Notes under the pieces: generated by a model | What the model was told of the DNA's origin: nothing | Seen by the model: only the letters and a program-made list of their open reading frames with translations | Databases searched by the model: none | Translations under genes and position numbers: made by a program | In this document: in pieces, positions 8,826 through 20,459 of the stretch | How positions within the stretch are numbered: the first letter of the stretch is position 1 | Layout: each line of letters begins with the position of its first letter | Source: Physcomitrium patens | Lineage: Eukaryota > Streptophyta > Bryopsida > Funariales > Funariaceae | Direction: 5' to 3' | Length of the DNA stretch: 64,000 nt | Assembly: GCF_000002425.4 (NCBI RefSeq) | Contig: NC_037274.1 | Location: forward strand, 12,115,552-12,179,551

Positions 8826-11602
8826 GAGAATAATATTGATGGTTAGAGCTTAAAAGAGTGTGCATCATGGCAATTGAGAGTGCAAAGAGAACTACAAATA
8901 GAGAGAAAAGTGGCCAAAATGTGAAAGTTAAATGCACTTTGGGACCACCATGCGTAGTAATCATTACTAATATAGAGCCTATGAAATTGGAGATGTGCTG
9001 GATGTCAAGAAGAATACATGATTTTTGAAATGCTCAAATGTTTTAATTTTTACAAAGGTCAGATAGCTTGCCATCAATTAATGTGGCATTAGTGGAAGAA
9101 TACATTGTGAATTATGATCCAGAGGATGGATTGAGTATAGTACAAGGATAAATTATCGGTATTGATGAGAAGATTCTAGAAAAGGTGCTATAGCTTCCAA
9201 TTAGAGAGCTTATATTGGAGATGATGGACTCAAGCGATTTCAACCCAAGAGCATTTTTTAAGAGTAGAATGTCATCGTTTGAGAAGAACCAAGGTTGATA
9301 GATAGTTGAGGCAATTATACCAAAGCTCATAGAATGGATGCCCTTTATACTAAGGTATTTAGGATTGTATCGACACAATACGTATATGTCAAGACAGTTA
9401 ATATTTGCAGCTATAGGGACGCTTGACGGGATAGTGTTTAATTAGGTAACTTATGTAGCAATTTGTATTCATGTAGAAATGGGAGCCAAGTAAAAAATTG
9501 AGAAGTTTATAGCGTTCCTCAGTTCTAACTATGTGTATATCATGATTACATTTATATTGAATCAAGCAATGTCAGTAGTAGAGAGAAATGTACCGTTGCT
9601 AGTGCCTCAACAAGGTGAACAAAATTTATTAGCACTAACTATCAATTCAGGGGATGTAGTACACGAAATTAAGAAATCCAATCATACATTGGCACAAGAG
9701 GTAGTTCTAGAACTTGCATCAAAATCGGCTCCAATTAGTTTGGCAAAGGAAGAGGAGAATGAAGTCTTGATTTCGTTAGATATCAATCAATTGGTATTTC
9801 TACAAGGCTGACTACTAGAAGGCATACATCTTAAGAATGCTTTATTGAAGTACATTTCACAAATACATTGCATGGTATGAGAAGTACCGGACATGGGATT
9901 TGGAATGAGAGAAAGTCAGGTATCAGTTGCAAGCAAAACAAAAAAAGGTAGAGTTCTTGGCACAAGAGAAAGCATTATTGAGTGACCAATATAGATATGA
10001 AACAGAGCGATTGAGGGCTGAAATTGAGGCATTGAATAGTGAGGTGATAAAATTAGCAGATGATTTAGTCAATATTGTTCAGTCACAAGTATTGATGATG
10101 GAAGTTTTCAAAGTTTCAAAATGGATGATTTAGCATCAATATGAATTGGAATTGAAGGATGCTCAGATCCTAAAATCGGAGGCTCAAGTCCATTATCGTA
10201 TTGTAAAAGCTTAAAATATGTAAAAATTACTTAAAATATATTATATATTAATAAATCTAGATGTATGTTAGAATGGTTAATAGATTAATTTAAAGAGAGT
10301 GAATTTAAGAAACTTTATTTTGAGTTTTATCTTTTTTGATTATAGTATTTATATTATGTAGGATTTAGATATTTAGTATAAAGCCTTGAGAGGAGATTAG
10401 AGCCTAAAAAAGAAAATCTTAACTAGTAGGAGGCTTATTGGAAGGGATGAAAGCAAGGCATGGTTGGATGAAGGCAAGAAATGGAGATCTTCATTCCTAT
10501 TGGTCGAAGGCCATGCCCAATGGGCTTTAAGGAGGCTGCCCGAGGCCTTATTAGGGATTAGAGTTTCTCTTGCGAAGTTATTTGAGCTTTAAAGGCTAGG
10601 ATCAGCAAGTTTAGGGTTGTGGATATAATTTGGGTGAAGAGTTTGTGTAATTTCAAATTTTTTTGAAGGAGATATAGGTGTTCAAAGTTAAAGTGTCAAA
10701 TTTGTATCTATTGTCATTCTTTGAAGCATAACATATGCGTACAGAGAGCAATGAAAGATCAGCAGCTAGAATTGAAGAGGACATTTTCTTGGCTACACTT
10801 TAAATATATTGTTTGACAAATTCTAAGTCTAGATGAAGGAGTTATAGAGCATTAAAGACAGCACATGTAATTCAGAGGCAGTAAGTGAGTCATTTTGTTG
10901 ATAGTAATGGTTGGAGCCATATCTTGAGTTTTTGGACGAATTTTTGGCTCAAAATTTCCATAAGTATGAGTGATTAAGTGAAAAAGCTATAGATCAAAGT
11001 TTCATGGTATTTAAATATTTATTTTGTGAGATATAACGAAATTAGGACATGGGTGTAGGTAAGCTAGGGTTTAAAGCTACAATTAGAGTTTTGGTGATAT
11101 CTCAAGATCCGTAATGAATTTGCAGTTGAATTTTTTTGTGGTAGTTTTTGAAAGTATATCAGTACTTCATATAAAATTTAGAATTTTTTGGGCAGTTAGA
11201 TCGTGAGATATGAGTTGTGGAAATTCAGAAAACATTTTTCATGAGGATATGTAAGGTTTTGAGATACTTTATCATACATTTGGGTGTTTTCTTAGTACTT
11301 GGCTTATGTTTTGATGTAATTGCCCTAAAAGGGAATATATTATGTATATAAACTTGATACTTTTATATCTTAGACTTGATTGAGCATTTAGTGGCAGCCA
11401 GAAGCCTAGCGCTTTCTTGAGGCAAACTTTCTCTACTTTGACACCATGAATTGAGCGAGTACAATGAAGACCTTTGAGCTAAGTTGAAGAAGGAGCCAAT
11501 AGAAGGATTGGAGAAGGATGAAAGTTTATATTTGGAACCAAAATTGATAGAACCAACACTAGATAATGTGGTAGTTGATCACTTGAGTGAACTAGAGGAA
11601 TA
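8826..11602 (+). pseudogene. ORF3 of D2, extra 3' ORF, split by a solo LTR
   Basis: Not recognised by name. Homologous to D1 ORF3 (34850-35914). Conserved blocks: VVIITNIEPMKLEMC, LPSINVALVEEYIVNYDPEDG, IGIDEKILEKVL, DSSDFNP, LGLYRHNTYMSRQLIFAAIG, then a longer middle than D1 (9533-9811 open) and a helical tail rich in E, K, L and Q (9927-10133). The solo E LTR (10194-11443) interrupts it after the equivalent of LKLEAQV. The end resumes at 11448 with ELSEYNEDL and finishes at LSELEE, TAG 11600-11602. I see no signal peptide or membrane segment, so calling it an envelope is not supported. Stops and frameshifts are common. Confidence 0.65.
10194..11443 (+). repeat. solo LTR, family E, with perfect CCAT duplication
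   Basis: A 1250 bp LTR in plus orientation. It starts TATCGTATTGTAA (TGTCGTACTGTAA in the 17460 copy) and ends with CAGCCAGAAGCCTAGCGC... CTACTTTGACA. It is flanked by CCAT at 10190-10193 and CCAT at 11444-11447, and there is no internal coding part, so it is a solo LTR. It sits in D2 ORF3. An internal stretch near 10430-10600 matches the reverse of 18300-18480. Confidence 0.85.
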
Positions 11603-11698
11603 GTAATTTTGTAGAGTTTTGTTTAATTTTTTTAGATATGTATCAATTCTATATTTGTAAGGACATTGTATAGTTAGGAGTGGAGCTATGTAGAAGGA

Positions 11699-11803
11699 GT
11701 AGAAATTTGTTTTGGTAATATGATAGTCTTTTCTTGTATTTGAATTCTCCTCTATGGATTTATTCTAAAAGAAATTTGAAGAATAAGTAAAACAATAACC
11801 ACA
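11699..11803 (+). repeat. remnant of the 3' LTR of D2
   Basis: Follows the polypurine-like AGGAGTGGAGCTA. The first 35-40 bases match the start of the D1 3' LTR (TGTAGAA...) and the rest matches its last 65 bases (TTTATTCTAGAAGAAATT-like). About 650 bp are missing from the middle. It ends ACCACA, then element I continues. Confidence 0.65.
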
Positions 11804-12833
11804 ATCATTTTAGAAGAGAGGATTTTGGATGCTAAGATTGAATTTACTTTAAAAAAAGCTTTTAGTATTGCTAAGAAAGGTTTTTATAAGCTTATCATTT
11901 ATATTATTAAGAAGAAGAGGTAAATGACAATTGAAACAATGATGGCAAGAGCACTAGATATTTTGATGATCAAAAAAGAAGAAGAGTAGATTGGATACGT
12001 TTTTGCCTTAAAATATGATAATATAAGCAGTAGTGATCAAACAAAAGATATGGAGTTATTTATGATAAGATTATCAAAACAAAAGTTAAAATTATGGAGG
12101 AAGATTTATACGATGAAATGGAAGATGAAGTACTGTAAATATTTTTATATGATGGAATAGCTAATATGAAGGTAGAAGCCAATATTAGCAAGAACCAATA
12201 ATGAGTTATAATATTAGCCGATGTATCTTAGTGTGAGATTAATAAGCTATGGAGGAATAATAGTGAAGCTTTAACAGCTTCTACTCATTTATTTTAGACA
12301 AGAGCTACTATGGAGATACATATAAAGATTAAAATCCTTAAAGAGTCAATCATAGCATTGGTAGATCATAGCTCTCAGATCAATATCTTGTCTAGAAAGA
12401 TTTATAAGAAGGATAAGTGACTAATTGACATCAACCATGGATGGATGTTGAGAGCTGCCAATGATGAAAGGAATAGTCTTTATGGAGCATGTCTAATAAT
12501 AGACACCAAAATTGGTGATATGAAAGTAGAGCAAAACTCCTTTGTAGAAAATCAAGGAAGTTATTCAATTATTTTGAAGTAGCCATATATCATTGTAATA
12601 AAGATGGAAACCAAGGTATTGGATAATGGTTCACATTATGACAGAATTTATAGTTATAATGGCAAGAAGTCATTTTAGTTTCTTACAGTAAGGCCAAATT
12701 ATGAGAAGTATAGAAATCAACTTAAAGAAACTCCTATGGACCATGAGTACTATGATTTTTTAGATTTTTAGATTACATATATAGAAAATGGAGTGCCATG
12801 GATGCAAAGAAATCATCTATTGTTGTCAAGGTA
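11804..12833 (+). pseudogene. element I: gag end and protease, related to A and C
   Basis: Opens with LEERILDAKIEFTLKK, matching the end of family A gag (LEERILNAKVEFTLKE), then, after a run of stops, ESIIALVDHSSQINILSRKIYKK, the protease active-site region with D-H-S-S. HGWMLRAANDERNSLYGAC and IKMETKVLDNG follow. Divergence from A2 is much greater than between A1, B and A2, and closer in feel to C. Its start lies beyond D2. Its continuation was cut by the E LTR at 12834. Completely non-coding now. Confidence 0.7.
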
Positions 12834-13966
12834 GAGAGAATTTGCTTCAAGAAAGCACTGGGTTCCTGGTTGTCACTAATTACTCAATCAAACTTCAAAA
12901 TAAAGGAAGCCCTAAGTTTATATATAAAATTTATTTTTTTTGGAGCAATTAGACAAAATACATAAGCCTAAAGTAACCAACAACACCCAAAATATGATAA
13001 AATCCTCTATAACCTTATATATCCTTATGTGGAAATTTTTCCAAACTTCAATACGTCTTATCTCTTGATCCGATCATTCAAACTTACTCAAATTTTATAT
13101 GAAGTAGTGATGAATTCTTATCAACTTTCACAATAAATTTCAATTATAAATTCATTGCGGATCTTAAGATATCACCAAAATCCTAAAAATAGCTTCAAAT
13201 CTTAGTTTTTATATACCTATGTGTAATTTTCTTCATATCTCACAAACTAAACATTTAAATGCCACAAAGTTTGAATGTATAGTTTCTTAACACAATTATC
13301 TACCTTCTTTAAAAGGTTTGAGCCAAAAATTCGTCCAAAAACTCAAGATATGGCTCCAACCATTACTATGAATAAAATCACTTACTGCCTTTAATTTGGA
13401 TGTGCTGACTTTAACTCTCTATAACTTCTTCATCTAAACTCCAAATTCATCAAACAATATATGAAAGGTGGAGTCAAAAACATGGAAGTAAAATTTTCAA
13501 CCTAAACATATTAATCTTGATTAGTTTAAATTGTTCAATTATTTATTTATTTTGTCACATTTAATCTAAAATTTGAATTAATCAACCTGGAGAAAAAGAT
13601 AATTATATATATATATGTATTCTTCAGTTTAATAGAATAAATCTTTTACTGGAAATTATGCAATGCCATTGCTTTAATCTTAATTTGCATACATCAAAAT
13701 TATTTTTTTAAGGGTTTAAAAAATGTAACTAGAAGTTAAAGATAATTAATACAATTTGTTTCAAGGTACTTTTAAAAATACATTTTACTTTATTATACAT
13801 AAAATAAACAATACCCATAAATTTATAAAATGATGTTGAAGATGTTAAGCTTATATAGTTAGTATTGTAGTTTTTGCCCCAAATTCTTTAAAACTTGAGC
13901 AAAGTTCATCTGGTACCCATCTATACCAAAACCAACATGATTTTTGTCATGCATATTAAACCGATT

Positions 13967-14066
13967 AATAACTCTGACTATCTTATTTATATCACAGAAT
14001 TGTTTTTATATTTTTGAATAACTCTGACTATCTTATTTATATCGGAGAATTGTTTTTATATTTTTG
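13967..14066. repeat. 50-bp tandem duplication
   Basis: Two adjacent 50-bp copies beginning AATAACTCTGACTATC, 13967-14016 and 14017-14066, differing at about two bases (TATCACAGAA versus TATCGGAGAA). Confidence 0.9.
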
Positions 14067-14239
14067 AAGCCTCTTAAGTGGCTTTGTTGTATTTTGGAGT
14101 TAATTGTCTTCTTGTGGTATTTTTATGTTGGACTATACCAAGATGTAGTCACTATTCTCACATGATTCTTTTTAAAACTCACCGTTTTTTTTTTTTTTTT
14201 TTTTAAATATTACTGTAAAATAAAAATTTTATATATATA

Positions 14240-14270
<31 letters not shown>

Positions 14271-14328
14271 TCTTTTTCATGTAGTCTTAGAAAAAAAAAA
14301 TACCTTTAGATCACTAACAAGGTAGAGG

Positions 14329-14330
<2 letters not shown>

Positions 14331-14362
<32 letters not shown>
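14331..14362. repeat. (TA)n microsatellite
   Basis: About 32 bases of uninterrupted TA. Nearby are a T-run near 14187-14204 and TTTTG repeats near 14240-14270; a (CATT)n run lies at 15099-15118. Confidence 0.9.
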
Positions 14363-14367
<5 letters not shown>

Positions 14368-15388
14368 TTCTATTTTAATTTTTAAAAATTAATTAAAGAA
14401 ATATTATAATGATATATTTATTAGTTAAAATATTATTAATATTTTTTACATGTTTATTTTTATAGTGATAAAATTAAACTTATATTTATATTTATGCACA
14501 CAGACTTTCAAAGAAATGTTTTTTACCATTAGATATTATAAAACAATTACTTGTAATTTTTTATGCTTTTTCTACAAATAAATTATTCTTTGGCATTGTT
14601 AAATGAAAGATGTATATGCTAACATAACTTGCATAATACAATATCAATATCTAAAAGTATTAATTATTATTTTTCAATTTTCAGGTTTTTTTCAAAGTAT
14701 ATTTAAACAACCTATTAAAAAAAGTACACAAAAGTTGATTTTTATATATTTATAAGCCAATAAAATAAATGTGTATACACAAGAAATTCCTTCTTAAATA
14801 GACATCTCATAGGACATTTATCTATTAGAACCTTTGAGATTCCATTATTTCTTGAAGTCTATTTTTTTATTTATTTTGTATTCATTCCATATCCAACTAG
14901 AATATAGGAGTTGGAATTTATAGATTATAATTAGAATTTACGAATGAAGAACTACGAATCATAAATAAGCTTTAAGATTAGATTTTAAAATTAGGATTAT
15001 ATAATCAATGAATTAAGATTTAGAATATAATTAATTACATGCACAACTAGTGAAGCTGCTACCCTATAGAAACATCTGTAGACTCTAGGAACATTTCATT
15101 CATTCATTCATTCATTCACATCCAAAGTATTTTCTCTAATCCTAATTGCTAATCTTTTGTTTCTCTTTGTAAACGTATGTTATGCCCCAAAGAATGACAG
15201 TAGATATGAAATTAACACCTAAACTTTGAGCACCAATAACTTCTTTATAAAAACTTCAAATTACACAAAATTTGCATCCAATTTTTATTCATAATCCTAA
15301 ACTTATTGATCTTAGCTTCCAAAGCTCAAATATCTTCGAAAGAGAAACCCTAATCCTTAATAAGGCCTCACGTAGCATCCATGAAACT

Positions 15389-15756
15389 TATCGATAAGTG
15401 CAAGCAAGAGAATCGTTGCAAAATGAGCAAGAACATAAGTTAAAAAGGAAGCATTGACAAAGTTGGATTAAGCCATAGTTGCATGCCTGTCGGCATATTC
15501 GAGCATACTTACAAGCTAATCGTTCTATAATATTTTAGACATATATACCATTAAGAAAATTACCAAGAGCACTCGTAAGAAATTTTGTCAACAGTCCAAC
15601 ATATCTCTTGAGCTCGTTAACTGCAAGTAGAAGAAACACAGAAGAATTGGGTACTCCATTGGGTACCTTTCTAATAGCGAAAACTACTGATTTTGTAAAA
15701 AATGGTTTTGTAGAATGGTATAAATTGCTTGCCAATAAGGGCCAATTCAGCATATT
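15389..15756. other. unassigned stretch before D1 gag
   Basis: Joins the truncated E LTR to the recognisable D1 gag. Probably leader or the N-terminal part of D1 gag, since the D1 5' LTR is not found. I see no LTR terminus, primer site or open frame. Confidence 0.4.
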
Positions 15757-17325
15757 TTAAAATCCATCATTTTCACCTCCAATTCAATCAATAAAATTAT
15801 TTAAGGATAATAATAGTAAATTAAGGAGGTTAGAAAGTTCGAGAAAGATAATTGGAGAAGACAGTGGTAATTTTATTAAGAGATTAGGCAGTACATTGTT
15901 CTGTTCAATGGCAATGAGTGGTCCAGCGGTTCCAATAGTAGTACAAATGGGTGACGTGAGCGATAGCACAATAAGCATAGCTCTAATATCTACTTTTAGG
16001 AGTTTTCTTGGTATGGATCCCGATCAACATTTGTCTCAATTTTTGACAACATGTGTAGCCAATAATGGAAGAACCGAAGATATTCGGTTACGATGGTTAA
16101 CAACAACCTTAAAGGACACAGCGTTTGAATGGTACAACTGCCAACCAGAGGATCAATTTTCGAATTGGGAAGCATTGAAGAATGTATTTTTAACTCATTT
16201 TTGGCCAATAGGTTTTGAGGATCGTCTTTGAGAGAGGTTAATAAATAGCAAAATGATCCTAGGAAAGGTGGTGGAATCGTATTATGGCCGGATAGCTGAT
16301 ATACTCAGTAAGTGGCCAAATCACCAAATGTCGGAGGCATTTATCTTATCCATATTAATCAATGGTTTGCAACCACTAGAATTAAAAATGTTTGTGAAGG
16401 AAGCTCAACTTGTTACAATGTCTGCATTCTTTAATAGAGCCAAGGTTTGGGAGGAATGCCATTATGATCAATTTTTAACTGCGGGAGCTACAATGATTCT
16501 AGTTCAAGGCAATTATCAAAATCCAACTTGGAACGGATCAGTGGATGCTTATCCATGGATGTTAGTAAAAAGGACCAATTCTAGTGCCAATATTCAGGGG
16601 CCAGTTAATATCACCCCATTGCAAGCTATACAACCGAATGTGACAATAGCTTATGCTCCCTATTTTCTGTATCAACAACAAGTGTTAACTGCAATAGAAT
16701 TACCAATAATACCAGTCCCAAAAGATTCCAATGAAGCCTTGTTGTTGAACCTAACGAAAAAAATAGAAGAAATGGCCGTTAATATGGTCAAGGATAAGCA
16801 GAAGAGGTAGAAGCCTATCAATACTAGAACCAATTTTTGATGCAGTAATTGTAAAGGCACAGTCATTTGGTAACAGAATGTCTTTCACCCTCACAAATGA
16901 TGGATCAATGTACATTTTGTGGAAGAAAGCACTTAACAGCTAATTGTTGGAATTTACAAAGGCAACAATAATTTAGTAATCAAACCATGATCCCACCAAC
17001 TCATTGGAACGTCAATCAAGTTCAATCAAGAAATACGTTTGGATGGAATAGAATTTGATCTAATTGATAAAAGCAAACATTCAATAACTTTCAAAGTTCT
17101 AATTTTAATCAGGGATCTGTATCAAATCCCCAGAATTATGGGAAAGAGCAACAAAGGTATCAGTAATATGCTCCACCAACATCATCGAACCAAGTTCCCT
17201 CCGTTCCAATGGGACAACTAGGATCATTTTCTAACCCTACATGAAACAAGCCTAATAGGTATATACCAGTGGAGACACCCAATATGCCTGATGGGGGTAT
17301 AAGAAGACTACTTCGTTGTTTCCGT
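15757..17325 (+). pseudogene. gag of element D1 (capsid and first knuckles)
   Basis: Athila/Tat-like Gag. The frame can be followed from about 15757 through GPAVPIVVQMGD (near 15918) and the capsid core DPDQHLSQFLTTC (near 16018), RLRWLTTTLKDTAFEWYNC, NWEALKNVFLTHFWP, the gag layout typical of plant gypsy elements. A stop at 16229-16231 precedes a second open run, 16253-16810 (ILSKWPNHQMSEAFILS, GLQPLELKMFVKEAQ). Two zinc knuckles follow near 16842-16955, the first frameshifted and the second CTFCGRKHLTANC. A third begins at CFRC and is cut by a solo LTR at 17326. Homologous to D2 gag. Confidence 0.8.
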
Positions 17326-19870
17326 TGTCATGTTGTAACACGAGTATACCGTGAAAATATAAAAAAAGGGGACTTTTATTAATGTTCAGTTACCTCGAAT
17401 ATTGGGAGGAACGACCAATTCCAGTGCAAATACTGAGAGGCTAGGTTTAGTCACCCCGTTGTCGGGGTAGAGAGAGTTTGCCTCAAGAAAGCGCTGGGCT
17501 TCTGGCTGTCACTAAATACTCAATCAAGTTTGAAATATAAGGGTAAAAATTTTATATATATAAACTCCTCTCCTTTGGAGCAATTACATCAATATACAAG
17601 CCTTAAAATCCAAAGAACACCAAAATACTTGATGAGGTGTTATAAAAAAACTTATATATCCTTATGAGGAATTTTTTCCGAAATTCAACAGCTCATAACT
17701 TACGATCTAACCGTCTAAACAACTCCAAATTTTACATGGAGTACTGATATATCTTTAGCAACTACCACACCAAAATTCAACAGTCAATTCGTCTTGGATC
17801 TTGTGATATCTTGAAAACCCTAACTGTAGCTTCAAACCCTAGCTTTTTTACACCCGTGTACAACTTCCTTCATATCTCACAAAGTAATTATTCAAATACT
17901 ATGAAACTTTGATCTAAAGCTTCTTAACCCAATTACACACACTTGTGGAAATTTTGAGCAAAAAATTCGTCCAGAAACTTAAGATATGGCTTCACCCATA
18001 ACTAGCAACAAAACGATATACTTACTACCTTCAAATTACAAGTGCTGTCTTCAATGCCTCATAACTCCTTCACCCAATCTTAGAATTCACTATACAGTAA
18101 GTAGAATGTATAGCCGAGAAAATGCTCCCTCCAAATCCAGTCGCCGATCTTCCGTTTCTCTCCGTATTCGTATGTGATGCCCAAAAGAAGTGACAGTAGG
18201 TACGAAATTGACACCTTATCTTTGAACATTCATATCTTTTCTATAAAAACTTGAAATCACACAAAATCTTCACCCAAATTATACCCAAAATCCTAAACCT
18301 TCTGACCCTAGCCTCAAAAGCTCGAATGGCCTCGAAAGAGGAACCCTAATTCCTAATATGGCCTCGGGCAGCCTCCTCAAAGCCCATTGGGCATGGTATT
18401 CGACCAATAGGGATGAAGTTCTTCACCCCTTGCCTTCATCCAACCATGCCTTACTTTCATCCTTCTCAATAAGCCTCCTTCTAGTTATATTTTCATCTTT
18501 TAACTCCTCCCTTCCCTTAATCTTTATACTAACTATCTAAATCCTATATAATATAAACTCTATAATCAAACTAGATTAACTTCCAAATAATTTTTCTTAT
18601 TTCAATTCATTTTAAATTAACATACTAACTATTCTAACTCACATTAAGACTTATAAACATATTACATGTTTTCACTAATTTTTACATACTATAAGTAATT
18701 ACAGTACGACACCGTTATAGTCAGCCGGGGCATACTGAAATGCTCTGTTCGATTCCAATAACGGGAGTCAGCAGGAAGGAAAAGAACCAATTCAACGACG
18801 GGTGAGTCTGGTTCGAAGAGCCAATTGGATCCAATTTCAAGACATCCAATCCAGGTCTTACTACAGGCCTCTTAGCCAATCTGACGCAAAGGACCAATTT
18901 GACCCAATTACTGGAACATCCAAGTCTTACTATAAGCCTCTAAGCTAATCTGACACGAAGGACCAATTTGATCCAATTGCGGGAACATCCACGTCTTACT
19001 ACGGGCCTCTTATCTAATATGAGACCTGAATTGGTCGGGCGACTCAATGTTGTCCCGATTACGGGGCTCCGATTTCGTTTCAGGCTGTTCCGTCCTTTGT
19101 GCCATTTCGGGAACGTCCTTTCGGTAAAAGGATCTCTTAAAGGTAAAAACGGAGGAGAAAGCTCTGACGGCGGAGCCAATTCCAGATCTAAGACGGAAGA
19201 TTGAAGAAATTCGGAGGCTAGGGTTTGAAAGAGGGAAGAATTAGGGTTAAAAGAGAGAATAGGTTAAGAAATGGAAGGGGGAGAGAATAAGGTTTTTTTG
19301 AGGAGAATAAGTTTTTTTAGAGGGGTCGGAGAGCTAGCTTCATGCTTTAGAGGGGAAAAAAAAGACAGAGAATTGGGTTTTTTTTTCTTCATAGGGTTTT
19401 GGGAAGATTGAGGCAATCGTTGCTGAAATCAGTATTGTACTAGTGAATCGGGATTTTAATGAAGTGGGTATAATTACTCTTGACTATTTTGTGAAATCGA
19501 AGTTACGTCTGTGATTGAAGAATTAAAAAGGTGTCTATAGGATTGAGTATGCCGAGTGAATGAAATTTGTTGGGTTAATCTAACGAGACAGTCAGTGGAT
19601 ACAAGATTGTGAATATAAAGCGGTATCAAAGATTAGCAGTTTGGGTTGTTTGGGGTCCTCTGTAACATCTAGAGACCTACCGGCTGGGGCAAAAAAGGAT
19701 TCGGCGAGCAGTCGAAGGACATCCCTATAGATTTACGGTACATTCTTGTAGTTGTTTATATTCCAACAATCAAAAACTGATAAACTGCTTGAATATTAGC
19801 GAATCTCCATACTACCTTCTACAGTCAGATGTCCAACACGTTCTCGAGCAGGAAAGCACATAATACGACA
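17326..19870 (+). repeat. solo LTR, family A, in D1 gag, split by an E LTR
   Basis: Starts TGTCATGTTGTAACACGAGTATACCGTG and ends GCACATAATACGACA. Flanking CCGT at 17322-17325 and at 19871-19874 is a perfect 4-bp duplication. Without the inner E LTR and its duplication, the length is about 1.29 kb, close to the 1.34 kb A2 LTRs. On both sides the third D1 zinc knuckle is interrupted (CFRC before, RQIGHYASEC after), which independently confirms the boundaries. Confidence 0.9.
17460..18711 (-). repeat. solo LTR, family E, inside the A LTR
   Basis: Plus-strand sequence starts TGTCGGGGTAGAGAG and ends ACAGTACGACA, 1252 bp. It is flanked by CCGT at 17456-17459 and 18712-18715. The uninterrupted A LTR at 24352-24375 confirms the target. 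Orientation is minus. Short TATATATATAA lies near 17557-17570, a possible TATA element on the minus strand. Confidence 0.9.
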
Positions 19871-20459
19871 CCGTTGTAGATAGATTGGTCATTATGCTAG
19901 TGAATGTCTCAAACCCAGAGCCAATGATGATTATGCGATAATTTGTGGGAATTGCAAGCAGTCGGGGCATACTTATCAACAATGTAATGCTCCATTCAAT
20001 TTCAATAATCGAGATCAACAGATCTAAAACCAAGGAAAAATGAAAGAGATAAATCAAGGACCTCAAGATTCTCTTATAAATCGAGTGGAATGTATCTAAG
20101 CCGTTCTTACCAAGAGTCAACAAAAAGGGAAAGGACCAATTCAACATTTGGATGATCCTGAAGCAAAGGACCAATTTGATCCAATTATGGGGACATCCAA
20201 TCCAGGTCCTATTACGGGCCTCTTACCCAGTATGCGACCTGACTCGGTTGGACTACCCAATGAGGTACTGATTATGAAGTCTTCGGATCCATTTCAAGCT
20301 GTTCTGTTCTCTATGTCATTTCAAAAAACGTCCTGTCCATTGAAAGATCCTCTAAGAGGCTTGAATTCCAAGGAAGCTCCATCTCCTATTCCAATTCCCA
20401 GTCTAGCGCAGAACAATATCTTACTTCACGGAGTTAAACTCCAACTAATGAAAAGAAAG
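19871..20459 (+). pseudogene. end of D1 gag: last zinc knuckles and linker
   Basis: Resumes the third knuckle (RQIGHYASEC), then the intact fourth, CGNCKQSGHTYQQC near 19950, and the linker KDQFDPIMGTSNPGPI shared with D2. A stop (TAA) near 20098 corresponds to a sense codon in D2. The following PDSVGLPNE... part is rich in P and S and probably links to protease. Confidence 0.7.

Larger units (their letters stand above)
13485..15115. mobile_element. unidentified AT-rich insertion in the E LTR
   Basis: About 1.6 kb, strongly AT-rich, with no open frame of note and no match elsewhere in the window. Flanks TCAAAAACAT and TCCAAAGTAT resemble each other and the uninterrupted E LTR here, so a decayed target duplication of about 9 bp is possible. 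No terminal inverted repeats are clear. It could be a DNA transposon or an LTR of a family not otherwise present. Confidence 0.45.
12834..15388 (-). repeat. broken E LTR with an AT-rich insertion
   Basis: Starts TGTCAAGGTAGAGAGAATTTGC, matching the minus-oriented E LTR at 17460 base by base for about 650 bp. It is interrupted near 13485 and resumes near 15116 (TTTCTCTTTGTAAACGTATG...). It stops near 15388 inside the GGCCTC...GCAGCAT segment, so its last 370 bp are lost at the junction with D1. The four bases before it are TTGT; no partner is visible. Confidence 0.7.
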
